DNA of 62,000 bases from Nemertoderma westbladi (taxonomy: Eukaryota; Xenacoelomorpha; Nemertodermatida; Nemertodermatidae). A program made the position numbers and the translations under genes. Within the stretch, counting starts at the first letter, position 1, and each line of letters starts with the position of its first letter. The stretch lies in assembly GCA_032718475.1 (NCBI GenBank), contig JAUCBJ010004767.1:1-62000 (forward strand). The letters are read 5' to 3'. The notes below the pieces were generated by a model. The model did no database searches and was not told the DNA's origin. It worked only from the letters and a program-made list of their open reading frames with translations. Shown in pieces: positions 31,723 through 42,854 of the stretch.

Positions 31723-31727
31723 CAAGT

Positions 31728-34467
31728 ATTATTGGTAGGCAGAGTATTAGGAATGCAAAGTTCAGATCCTCGTGTCTCGGCTAAACCAAGCTCTGGGTAG
31801 ACCTTGGAAACGACTTGCCTCTTCACACTGACATTGCTTCGTGCGATATTGCTCTCATACCGTATATTAAATAATACATATAGTAGCGTGATGTCCCTTT
31901 AACAGTAGCGTATAACGCAAAATAAATCTGTTAAACCCTTTGACCATCTGCAATTCTAGTCGATTAAGATATCGCGGCACCCACCAATATACTTGAAAGA
32001 CAAATTTTAGAATCAGTGGTTAACGTCCCCAGACAAGTTCTGGAATAAATTGATGCCCATCTCAAATATTAATTATTTAATATTTGCAAATCTAATAAAT
32101 CAAAATCTGTAAAATTCAGATCCTTCAACAATTCTAGTCAATTAAGATATCGTAGCATTTACTGATATTCTTAAAAAGACAATTGTCATAGAATTAAGGA
32201 TCTTCTGTCCCCAGACATATTCTAGAATCAAAATATGTCCATTTAATTATTAAATAATAAAATTTCAGGGAATAATTTAAATTCATGCCTTTTAATGAAT
32301 TTAATAAATTGCCATTTTTACGCAATTTATAACATTCCCAAAATTCCATTAATTAATAGATCACGGGAGCGGAGATTTATCTTATCATGCGTATGAGTGT
32401 GCGAAAGTCTCCCAAACATAGTCAATAGCCGATAAAATTCATAAAGTCATGTATAAAACAGGACATTGACCATTAAAGAATTACTATTAAATAACATCCC
32501 AGATCTGTATGCATTGGAATTACCCTAATTCTACCGCTAGCTTTGCATAATGTCACCATAGCAACAACCACGCTAGAATTAGAATTGAGTTAAAAGAACA
32601 ATAGAAAGCTTGTCCCATTGAATAGCATAGGGAATAAATAGCGCACTGCTAGTATCCAAGGATACATAATAATACAGTGACATTCTGGAAGGCATTGACT
32701 AACGGACAAATGGCCCGAGTGTGTGTAATTTGTGACAAGTTGTGTGTGGTATTTGTGAGTTTATAGGCGAATGTTACTACTAAGGTGTGTTTACAGTAGC
32801 GAGTCGCAATTGTGAAAGTAACCCTAACTCTCCAGTAAGAACCTGAGGTGTATTTAAGCCTTTGGGACGGACAGTCGAGTGACTTGTGCCGGTTGTCGTT
32901 GTCGTTGTGCGGCTACGTCGTTGGCGAAAGTACAGCGGCGACGACACATCGGCGCTGAGGATCTCGCACTGTCCGGGGGCTGATTGGGGTAGGCAGCGAC
33001 GCTCGCTAGCCTAAATATAAACTCCTTATAATATGGATAAACTCATATATAGCAGATATGACGGAGTTGATAGAAGATGGTCTTGGTATCGGGGAGTGAT
33101 ATACTCTACTTTTACAAGCGTTTGTTGATAGCTTAATACGCGGCGACGTTAGTCCAACTGCTGCGGAGGACGATGGTCGTTATATCGAACCGCCAATGTC
33201 CCAAGAGCAGCTCACGCGTGAGTTGGACTATAGAAAATTCGCTGCTCGATATACGCAGCGTAATGGTACGTATATGGGCTTCTTAACTACTGGTCATCCT
33301 ATCGATTTACACAATACGGACTATGTCGACTATATATCCTGCCCAGCGGAGTCGGAACCATAAACTGAAATTCGAATGCGAAAATTCTATTCGAAATCGA
33401 CTCGAAAGAAAAGACACTAAAGAAACAAATGGACGCGGTAACTCCAACGTATATTTGGAATTCTTGATAGAAGCATTGTAACAACAAATAAATATCACCC
33501 GCGTTTCCCCTACCAGACGTGCGTCTTTGGTATTATTACGATAAATGCCCTAGACCCAGCCAATAAACGGAAAGACATAAACATCCACGGAAACGTTGTT
33601 TTAAACACAGTCGTACTCGTTATATTTACTGGAGTTTCGAGCGAAACTTGTTTGACGTATCACCTATGCTCACTCGGCTCGAACGATCCTGGAGTAAACC
33701 TACGATCAGAGTCCCGGAATACTCGGTCAAACCTCCTCATTCCTTAGTTGGACCTCAGACCTGCGATCCTGGTGGTGTCGCGGATCCTCGCGGACTGTAT
33801 TCACTGTTCAAAGATCTAGTGCTACCCTAACAATTAATCGGTAACACTCCGACAGTGATTTCTAGCTAGCCGCCCATCTTACCTAGCCGGATTGTGACGC
33901 GGACACCTAATATCACTATCCCACCGTATGGTCGTCCCCGTTTAACGCGATACAACCCTTCATCAAGGTGAAGGAGAGCGTTGTACGAAACGAGTTAAAC
34001 GCTATTCTATAAAGATCAAAAAAGAAACCTGCGTTTGTTCAGATAAACGTAAGTTATAACAGTAAGTCCAATCGATAAACGAATTGGCCTTATCTCAGTT
34101 CGATTGGGAAATCTCGAATCTCTAAGAAGATATCAAGCTTAGAAAACCCTATTCTCTGCGAGAGTTTTGGACGAACGTATCCCATGACAAGCGGAGGAAA
34201 ATCAGCTCGAGGAGAAACATATTGAAACGGCGGATACCCCGACTATAATCCCACGCCTTCTGATGCAATCATATTGCACCCTTCACCCAGGAGTTATAGC
34301 CCTCCTTGTAAAGTGGCTCGCCCCAAAGAGAAAAGACTCTTGCTAGCTTTAAAAAACTGCGTAAACGCCGTCTGCGCAAGAAAGACTAACTGTTTAGAGT
34401 ATTCTCGTATTTTAGAAACTGTGATTTTGTATATTTTATAGACTTAAATCCCATTTTCTGGGAGCGG
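31728..34467 (+). pseudogene. Element A post-pol region with decayed ORFs
   Basis: Collinear with 45,196-47,877 of element B. It begins with AT-rich sequence holding a degenerate ~180-bp duplication (TTCTAGTCGATTAAGATATCG-type blocks at about 31,955 and 32,137). From about 33,060 both copies show matching ORF pieces: ELIEDGLGIG with FVDSLIRGD (here interrupted by a TGA), LKFECENSIRNRLERKD, a 60-codon piece at 33648-33830 ending LYSLFKDLVLP, and a basic segment near 34,200-34,390. This looks like a third gene of the lineage, now broken. I recognise no family. The purine-rich GGGAGCGG directly before 34468 is the likely polypurine tract. Confidence 0.5.
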
Positions 34468-35659
34468 TGTAAAAGCTTTTGTGGGATAACTGATTCGTTT
34501 GCTTTGCTAACCAGTTCCCCCCAAGGCGCTGGAATACTCTAAAAGGGATCTCTAGCTCGAATAGTGCAAGCTACCGGCTGATTGGCTGATTTGCTGTACG
34601 AAGGGATCTGGGCTATGTTCGATCGTCCAACCAGCTTGGGAAGGTTGCCCCACAGCCCTGCTTTCTGTACCTGCCAATAGGATTTGAGTTGGTTTGGATT
34701 TCGACCTATCACAGATCTACTGAACTGAATTTTCCTATCTGTATGCTCATTCTCTGTGGTGGGTGGAAGCCTTTGTAAATAAGGTTATTCTTATCAGTTT
34801 TTAGTGTGTTATCATTCAGTCCTGAGCCAAGGAAGAACGGCTTTGGAGTATTTTTGTGCTTTTCTGCTTTAGCCTTACACTAGTAGGCTTAATTATAAGG
34901 ACATATATCCGTTATCAAACCAACTGGGTAACTCAATGTTATCTGCACTGGTTAACACTAGTTAACTGGCCCATACTGTGCAACTTAACTTAACATTACT
35001 GCTTTGCTGTCGGTTATTCATTATATTTGTTGATGAATTATTATATTTGGAATAACGAGAAATAATCCCGAAACCCAATATTCTTGATATACCGAAGGTA
35101 AGAGAGAAGGGTTACATATAACAATTGTGACTTATGTTAAAGTGGTTTGAAGTGAATCTAATGTTATTTGATAGACCCTACATGAGTCGGTCTGTGTTCC
35201 TTTTATATGTGACTAAAATCAGTGAAGATCGGCAGATTAGTGTGCAGTATTGTGCAGCATTGTGTATGAGTGAGACTGATAACGAAGCATTTCCTAAAGA
35301 ATGCGCCATATATGTGAATTGTAACTAAGCCATATCGTTGTGAGTAGTTTAAGTCATAACTCTGTTTATATAGATAGAGCGCCACGTCCTAAAGGAACTG
35401 TTAATATTTCCCGAAGGTGAATAATATTGTCAGAGATTATATAATACTGTCAGTCGAATAATACATTAGGCTTACATAGCAATACGATTAAGCTGTCGAA
35501 ATCAATCTCCCGGGTATATCCAACGGGTGAATGATCGCGCACAGATTAGTTTCAACTAGTGTAGTGAATCAAATACTTGTTAGAGGCTAAAGCGATTTAT
35601 TATCTAGAAGACATCCTAATTTGGCGGGTTAAACTGCCAAAGGTCTGAAAGCGCGAACA
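34468..35659 (+). repeat. Element A 3' LTR (1,192 bp)
   Basis: Begins TGTAAAAGCTTTTG and ends GCGCGAACA, canonical TG...CA. The right-hand ~550 bp align with the LTR of B (shared TTACATATAACAATT, GATAGAGCGCCACGTCC and GGCGGGTTAAACTGCC), but the left part is largely different sequence. Confidence 0.85.
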
Positions 35660-36014
35660 TATGGCGAAACACTTTAACATGCCCCATACAGCCATATCTG
35701 CCTGCATATTGCTCTATTGCCCTGATTGCCAGCTGGATACAGCGAAGTTTATTACTTTATTATACCCAGACGATGAAGGAAGATGGGAAGGTGGGTGGGA
35801 AGGTGGGAGGGAATCAATAAACGATGTTGTTACATTCCAATTGAAGGAAAAGAGTAGGTTACAGCGACGGCAATTTCTAACCAAAACAATAAACGATGTT
35901 GTTGACAATTTTCACCCACCGCCGAAAAATACAAGTTTCAGAATTCTTATGCAATTTTTACATATTCCATTGAATTCAGAACCCTCATAAATGCTGACAT
36001 GGGCAGAAACTCCA
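35660..36014. other. Unassigned sequence
   Basis: A 109-codon open frame at 35661-35990 starts at the LTR edge but has no recognisable domain or compositional support. Nothing else is seen. Confidence 0.4.
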
Positions 36015-36192
36015 GTACTCATTTAGCTACCATTTAAGGATACAAGAGATGCCTCGCGCCGAACCCTTCACTTCAAAGCATTCGTGACGAGACGAAAACT
36101 ACCATGGCCCCCATGCTGCCATGCCGGGGTTGAACCCACACCACAACCTCCGTGAGATGTGAATTCAATATAACCACTACACCAAGGTGGGC
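36015..36192 (-). mobile_element. tRNA-derived SINE
   Basis: On the minus strand a tRNA-like head starts near 36192 (GCCCACCTTGG), with a Pol III A box TGGTGTAGTGGTTA (36184-36171) and a B box GGGTTCAACCC (36137-36127), in the style of tRNA-Asp/Glu-derived SINEs, followed by an unrelated body. The 3' limit is an estimate. Confidence 0.6.
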
Positions 36193-36213
36193 TCTGAACC
36201 AAGGTGGAACAAG

Positions 36214-37268
36214 ACGAGGCGTTAAAGTCTATACAAATCAATCCAGGTTTCAGCCAATCACAAAGGAGATGACGTAGGCCTATTACAACCGAATGTGGAT
36301 TGATTTGTATGGGCTTTAATGACCACCCACGTTCTGTTAGAATCTATGCATTTCAATTTTTTTACTCATAATTTAAATTATAAGTTCAAGTCAACTGTAT
36401 AGGCTATATGAAAGGATATGAAAAATCTTTGTTAGACACTCTCATACTTGTTCTACATTATTATAATTATAGATACATATGTTATGATTATAGTAAATTA
36501 ACAGGTTAATCATACAGTAGCAAACCATTATCTGAAAGCCGCAGAACATTTAATCATACGTACAGTATAAAATGTACAGTCAGATACAGTCAGTAATGCG
36601 TAATCATGATCGCGGCCCGGTCCAATTACAACCGGCTGCAATCGATTGAGATATGCAGACATACTATTTTGTTCCATGTTAGTCGGTCTTAGGTATTTCT
36701 TCTTTTTTCTAATTTGTTTTTTTCGCGTTGTGTACAATTGCCGTCGGATTGAGGAAATTCGGCGGTTCTGGGTGATAATTCGTTTATTATTAGGCGACTT
36801 TGTGAGTAGTGGTAATCGATGTGTTAAGGATTTTATAATGTTGTCAATGGCATTGTGAGCCATTATAATTTATTGCTGTGCGTAATTTTCGGGTTGTGCA
36901 ATAAAGCATTCAGTTTGTTCAGACGAGGCAGGGGGTACCCTACCTCCTTAGACGTAGACATGGCGGAGGTAGCCTCCCAGAACTGTTTAGGGATTCCAGA
37001 ATCTTCTTAGACCATCTTCCATCTAAGACCAGAAATTTCAGAAATTTAAGACCGTTCTAAGACCATCTTACTTACTTTAGTACTATTATGGGAAATAGTA
37101 GTGGGAAAGCAGTATTTAAATGAAAATAATTGAAATGTATAGATTCTAACAGGGGTGGTCATTAAAGTCTATACAAATCAATCCACATTCATTTGTAATA
37201 GGCCCTACGTCATCTCCTTTGTGATTGGCTGAAACCCGGATTGATTTGTATAGACTTTAACGCCTCTT
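36214..37268. mobile_element. MULE-like element with ~150-bp TIRs and 9-bp TSD
   Basis: The left arm begins ACGAGGCGTTAAAGTCTATA and the right arm is its inverse, ending at 37268. Homology runs about 150 bp inward through the blocks AATCAATCC, CAGCCAATCACAAAGGAGAT and AGAATCTAT. A perfect direct repeat TGGAACAAG flanks it (36205-36213 and 37269-37277). Nine-base duplications and long TIRs are typical of Mutator-like elements. The interior carries a 111-codon Lys/Arg-rich ORF on the minus strand (36528-36863) with no recognised domain and no transposase. Confidence 0.75.
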
Positions 37269-37381
37269 TGGAACAAGTGTCAGATACAGTCAGATCAGAT
37301 CAGATAACAGGATACTGGGATAAGGACAGACGTTTTAGCCATCCTAGTTTTGATGGAGTAACTTTTTCAAAATAACACCAG

Positions 37382-38557
37382 TGTAAAGGCTTTTGCGTAA
37401 TTAGCCGGTTATTTTCCCCGTGAAGTACTCTGTAGTTGGTTTACCAGGCATAAAAGGGCCGTGTCCTTACTGTACTGGTGTTTTAGAGGACATAAAAGTA
37501 ATTTCTTCTGTATGTGTACTTTAGCGGACATAATCCGCAATTCCATGACGCAAAAGCCGAAATACTCTTGGAACAGTGTAGTTACTAAGACGACAGCTAA
37601 TAGCTGAGCTGTACACGTGGAGCCTCTGCACGGAGCCTTGGTTCTTTGTTCTGCTCAGCTCAAATGACGACATCTATCAGCTGTGTCCACGTCAGTTCGA
37701 CCAATCAGAGATTTTCCCTTTGTGTAAAAGCTGTACAGCAGAATCCCATGATTCAGTACTGACGTTTCCCCCACGCCTAAGAACACCGGCCGTGGAATGT
37801 TTTCTAACATTAGAGCGTCTTTAATTATAAGATCATCAAACTGTTATCTTGGTCAACTTGGTTAAGTACACTTGCATTATTTACTGCTATTTACTGTGTT
37901 GTTAATTGTATCATTCGTTTGCATATTATTAATTGGAGAATATTGATAAACGATCAGAAACCCCAATCTTCTTGATACACTAAGGTTAGAGAGACCGGTT
38001 ACATATAACAATTTGCGACATACATTATCGTGGTTTGTAATGAGTTCAATGCTACTTAATAGGCCCTACAAATGTCGGTTGTTGTTCTCTTTATATATGA
38101 TTAAAATCAGTGAATATCGGCAATTCAATGTGCAGTTGTGTGCAATAGTCTGTGTGTGTTTGACCGAGTAACAAAGCATTTCCTAAAGAATGCACTTTGG
38201 TGATCTATAAGACATACCGTTGTGTATAGTGTAAGTCATAGCTCTGTTTAAATAGATAGAGCGCCACGTCCTAAAGGAACTGCTAATATTTCCCGAAAGT
38301 GAATAATATTCGTCAGAGATTATATATTAACGATCAATCGAATAGTACGGTAGGCCTGCACCACAATCAAATTAAAGCATCCAAATCCAGTCTCCCGGGT
38401 ATATCCAGCGGGTGAATGGTCACGCACAGACTGGCTTTGGCTAATGTTAGAATTATTATAGGTGTTCAATACTTGTCATAGGCTGGAGTAGATTTATAAC
38501 CTAGAAGACATATCGATTTGGCGGGTTAAACTGCCAAAGGTCTTAAAAGCGCGAACA
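37382..38557 (+). repeat. Element B 5' LTR
   Basis: 1,176 bp, TGTAAAGGC...GCGCGAACA. It matches 47878-49053 except for five substitutions noted by eye. A short ORF inside it (also at 48126-48320 in the other copy) is not considered coding. Confidence 0.95.
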
Positions 38558-38920
38558 ATAACAGTTTGTAAATTCTTGATTGCAGTGTAGGCAATAAATA
38601 CAGTTTAATATTGTTCTGGTAAGAACAATAACAGTTTGAAGGATCTTGATTGCGGCGTAAGCGATCAAGACTAAAGTACCGGTCGACCGGTAACCAGTAG
38701 GCCTGACTGCCTGATCATCAAGACCGGTACTTACAACAGTACAGGTACAACAGTATTATTCGATTTTGATAATTATATACCGGTAGGTCTTGATATTAAA
38801 TCTGGGACTGCAGCCCTGGTTTTTTATTGGGATTTTTACTTATTTCTGTCAGTTTTATTTACTAGTAGGCTAATATTGAGCAGAAGGCGTGTAACCCTGC
38901 TCAGATTGTTCAGATAATTG

Positions 38921-39490
38921 TAGGCTGGACTGTTGTCTGACTGTTGATTGGGTCTGGAGAGATTGCGGCGTGTGTAGAGTCTGTCCGATAAAGTGCCAGT
39001 TAGTAAGTTGGGGCATCTTGAGCTGTAAGGTCAATCCCCACCTAAAGAATAAGTCGTACTACTGTGTTAGAACGCATACTAACTAACCATTTTGGAATCT
39101 GCATATACTGTAGTTTATTTAGGCTTGATAGTAGTCTGCCAGCGTTTTGGCCTGTGTTTGTTTGTGTGGTCTGTTCAGGTACCGTAATAGTTATTACTCA
39201 GATATTTTGTAGGCTGGATTGTTGTCTAGCTATTATTAGGTCTGAAGAGATTGCTGCGTGTGTAGAGTCTGTCCGATAAAGTGCCAGTTAGTAAGTTGGG
39301 GCATCTTGAGTTGTAAGGTCAACCCCCTCCTAAAGAATAAGTCGTACTACCGTGTTAGAACGCATACTAACTAACCATTTTGGAATCTGCACATACTGTA
39401 GTTTATTTAGGCTTGATGGTAGTCTGCCAGCGTTTGGTTTGTATTTTGTTTGAGTATTCTGTACGGGTAGCGTAATATTTATTATTCAGA
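38921..39490. repeat. 289-bp tandem duplication in B leader
   Basis: TAGGCTGGA landmarks at 38921 and 39210. The copies share GTGTGTAGAGTCTGTCCGAT and TTAGTAAGTTGGGGCATCTT with several substitutions, so the duplication predates this insertion. Confidence 0.9.
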
Positions 39491-40425
39491 GTTTATGCGA
39501 TTATTCGCAACATTCATATCCCTAAGTTTATTCCTACAGTAATTGTGCTTGTTATATATACCGTTATAGTTAAATTAACCCCGGTACTACACGGGCTGCT
39601 TGGCGTAGGTAAAGACTGGTGATTTTGTGCACCGGTCACTCCAGCAGATGCCGTGGTTCTTTTAGCTGTTCAAGTATTTTTAACTACTGATTATTTGTTG
39701 TACCAGTACTTGTACCTAATTTAGGGTTTAGTGTACAGTGCTTTCCGAGGGTAATTAGTGTGTAGGCAGTATATTTGTGTTGTAAAGTGGTTAATAGGCA
39801 CGTTGGTTCTGGTAGACCGCGGTAATTAACTTCTAGGTAGGGACACTCCGTGATACATAACGTAGTACCTATAGCGATACGGCTATAGGTCGTCAGACGG
39901 TGGTATTTTCCTATCTGGACAACACAGTGTATTTACTACTACTTATTATTTTCAAATACCGTAGTATCCTGTCCGTTGTAATAACCAGAAAATCTAACCC
40001 TCTGTTAGACTGGTTTGTAGTTCCCTGTAAAATTACCCTAAAATTTCGTACGTAATATTTTGTTGTGTTTAATTAGAGATTTAATCTCACCCGTATCGTA
40101 AGTAATTCGTAGATAAGTAACTTAGGAAGTAGGATTATTTGTATTAGTGTCCAATAAGTAGCACTTCACTGAGAGCGTACAGCTTCGGTGTAGTGACTCC
40201 TTCCCAGAAATAATAACATCTATTTCAATATTGTAACAAAAACCCCTCATACGGGTATATATAACATAAATCAATCCAAATCTATTAATAAAATAGTAGG
40301 CCTGTCATACAATCCTTAGGTCTTAATATCAGTTGGACTACTGCTCAAATAACGGTAATAAAGTAAGTAAAGTAACCAAGTAACCCCTAACATTCAGAAA
40401 TTCAATTATTTTAAAATAATTGACA

Positions 40426-40680
40426 TACCAGTATTTACAATAGGCTTATTATATTTATTCTATAAATTTAGGCTGAAATCATACCGGTATTCTGTATTTA
40501 ATTCTAGTCTGTAATAATTATACTTATATATACTATAAGTGTCAGCTGTATACCGGTATTCACGATAGGCCTATTATATATTTATATATATTTGTGCTAA
40601 AATTATATACCGGTACTCTGTGACAAATCTAGTCTGTAATAATACTTATATATATACTATAAGCATACCGGTATTCTAAT
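40426..40680. repeat. CCGGTA-rich tandem array in B leader
   Basis: Units at about 40426, 40551 and 40666, homologous to those at 10641-11015 in A but one fewer. Confidence 0.8.
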
Positions 40681-40811
40681 ATATTATATATATATCACGC
40701 TACACTGAGTAGCAGTATTGGTAATTAATTATTAGGCTAACAGTGATACTGAATTGCTAGACTTACTTTAACTGTATTTATAGCCGTAGGCATTCAACTG
40801 TGTAAACAAAC

Positions 40812-42854
40812 ATGTCAGACGCAACCCAATCACTGTCAGATAGTCTCTTAGAAAGTGTTAGAATGAGTATTAGACTTAGACAGCGTATTAAAAGGATCTG
40901 TGACCAAGATCCAAGTATAGAACATCCTAGATCCAAGTCTAAGTCACCTACTATTGTAAAAAAGGCCATCCCTACAGTAGTAGTGTCAGACCCTAGGCTA
41001 GTAGAACAACGTAGGTCTATCATCGGCACTCGGGCCCAAGTCAAGCGGGATCAAGAAGCAGCTATCAAACAGCAGCAACCTCCTAGCCAAGAACCTAGTT
41101 CTCAGTGGCCCGATAGCTCCAGTAGTTCGGATACTGTTGAGCGGATGCCAGAACTCAGAGCGAAGATGGCGGATACGGTTTATGATGAGCGGCCAACCTT
41201 TGAAGAATCAACCGACGCCACTTCTTCTCAAGAAGAAAGCGAAGTGACAGCGGGGGAGCCGCGAAAGAGAGACGCTATTGATATTTATCTGTCAGACTAT
41301 CAGCGATTCCTAGGAGACGAAGAGTTGAGGAGACGACTGTCTGGACTTCGCCCTAATAGTGAAGGAACCAAGCTTGTGTTGGACGCAATCGATGCGGAAA
41401 TGTTAGCTGCAAACCAAGCTAAATTTGATGAAAAACTCCGCCTCGCTAGAGTCCAGGAAGAACAAGTAAAGAAAAGACGGATAGAGGACCGAAAGGCAGC
41501 AGCAGTAGCAGCGGCAATGGCAGAAGCAGAATCAGCAAAAGCAGCAGCAGCAAAGGCAGTGGCAGAAGCAGAACAGAGAGCGTCTGAGGAGACTACCCAA
41601 CTGGAGTTGGAAAATCTGCAAGAGACGCAAGACTGCATAAATAAACAGTTAGCTGCTAGTCAAATGCAGATGATGAGTCGATCTACTCCCAAACGCCAAG
41701 AATACACAACATCGGAAGAAGGCGAGACCACCGATCCTGAAGGCGGAGGAAATAGATCTCGTCTAAGCAGGCGTAGAAAAACATCTCACCGTCACAAATT
41801 GCCTGATTTGCCCCCAGCTGTTAGAAGACAACTAGCTAGCACAGATTTAAGTAGTACAGAACCCACAGACCAAATTATTAAGGTCAAAAGACTCCCTACG
41901 ATAGTCGATGAGCTTGAAATAATTAGGCCTGTCGTTCCCAAAGCCACTCCAGTGCTAGAGACCCCTGTACTTCCAGAGCTTAACTCTAAATCCCCTTTAC
42001 ACAGTACTACACTGCCTGTACCCGGTAGAACAGTCCATGAGAATATCCCTGTCCTGGACGCTGAGAGAGAAATCAAAGATTTGTCTCCCGTCGTCCCGCG
42101 TCTGCCCGCTACAATGTTGGTGACTCCCGCTTCGGCGGTCGAGTGGGTAGAGGAGGGACGGCGGGGGATGAACCTCCTGCTCGGACAGATGCAGGAGACT
42201 GTCCACCAACTCAAGGGAACATTAAGGGAAAGTAGGGTAGAATTGCAAGAAGTGCAGCAAAGCATCGCGCTAGAACGCGACAAATTAGTCAATATACAAA
42301 AGGGTATACCAATACCCCCTGTAACATTGTGTCAACCTGTTAGGTCTGAAGTATTACATGCGCAAGGTGTGGAGCCTACACGCATCTATACTGCTAGTGA
42401 AGTAGAAACTCCTATAGCAAACCCTATTAAGGGTGATTATGAACCTGTTGTTAATGATATTCCCTATAGACCTGATAATAATCCGAGAAATCTATATACC
42501 GATAATTCGATATTAAATAATACGATGGCCCAAGAAAGCTTTACGCGTCAGATGGCTAGAACAGAAGCCCGCCAAGCGGTCAAAGTGGGAGAAATCGTCA
42601 AATTCAATGGAGATGAGATGAAATGGTTACCTTTCAATGAATATTACAAAGATAGCATACAGAACTCTGTACTATCTAACGGAGAGAAACTTAGATTTCT
42701 CATCAAGTGCTTGGAAGGACCTCCCAAGTTAATGGTGTTAAAGTTTATTGGACATCCAGATGGATTAAGACAAGTTTGGGATACATTAAACATCAGGTAT
42801 GGTAACAAGGATAATATAGCTAAGTATTTGTATGCAAAATTAGTAGCCCCCTGA
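40812..42854 (+). CDS. Element B gag (N-terminal coiled coil fused to DUF1759-type gag), cut by TGA
   Basis: 680 codons from ATG 40812. It begins like the A protein, with the Ala-rich coiled coil shorter than in A, then keeps the ~180-residue segment that A lost, including a second predicted coiled coil (GRRGMNLLLGQMQETVHQLK onward). It then runs directly into the gag core (KFNGDEMKWLPFNEYYKDSI). This shows that the two ORFs of A were once one. It stops at TGA 42852-42854, where A has CGA at the same codon, a CpG-type nonsense change. The frame resumes immediately in the next ORF. Confidence 0.82.
   Translation: MSDATQSLSDSLLESVRMSIRLRQRIKRICDQDPSIEHPRSKSKSPTIVKKAIPTVVVSDPRLVEQRRSIIGTRAQVKRDQEAAIKQQQPPSQEPSSQWPDSSSSSDTVERMPELRAKMADTVYDERPTFEESTDATSSQEESEVTAGEPRKRDAIDIYLSDYQRFLGDEELRRRLSGLRPNSEGTKLVLDAIDAEMLAANQAKFDEKLRLARVQEEQVKKRRIEDRKAAAVAAAMAEAESAKAAAAKAVAEAEQRASEETTQLELENLQETQDCINKQLAASQMQMMSRSTPKRQEYTTSEEGETTDPEGGGNRSRLSRRRKTSHRHKLPDLPPAVRRQLASTDLSSTEPTDQIIKVKRLPTIVDELEIIRPVVPKATPVLETPVLPELNSKSPLHSTTLPVPGRTVHENIPVLDAEREIKDLSPVVPRLPATMLVTPASAVEWVEEGRRGMNLLLGQMQETVHQLKGTLRESRVELQEVQQSIALERDKLVNIQKGIPIPPVTLCQPVRSEVLHAQGVEPTRIYTASEVETPIANPIKGDYEPVVNDIPYRPDNNPRNLYTDNSILNNTMAQESFTRQMARTEARQAVKVGEIVKFNGDEMKWLPFNEYYKDSIQNSVLSNGEKLRFLIKCLEGPPKLMVLKFIGHPDGLRQVWDTLNIRYGNKDNIAKYLYAKLVAP

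Larger units (their letters stand above)
9941..35659 (+). mobile_element. BEL/Pao-type LTR element A, 5' truncated, interrupted by C
   Basis: From 9941 on, this sequence is collinear with element B (39,722 onward): leader, tandem repeats, gag, protease, post-pol region and a 3' LTR ending at 35659. The 5' LTR and first part of the leader are missing. A 16.46-kb insertion (element C, 15264-31722) splits it, flanked by a CAAGT duplication; element B carries the matching unoccupied site at about 45,190. Like B, A lacks RT, most of RNase H and integrase. It also has a roughly 545-bp deletion inside gag relative to B. Confidence 0.85.
38558..40811 (+). other. Element B leader
   Basis: A 2.25-kb untranslated region. 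It contains a two-copy 289-bp tandem duplication (38921-39490) and the CCGGTA-rich tandem array (40426-40680), and is collinear with element A from 39,722 on. No convincing ORF. Confidence 0.75.

Noticed and set aside
36528-36863. 111-codon ORF as a transposase
   Set aside because: No DDE motifs or zinc finger; kept only as an unknown ORF inside the TIR element.
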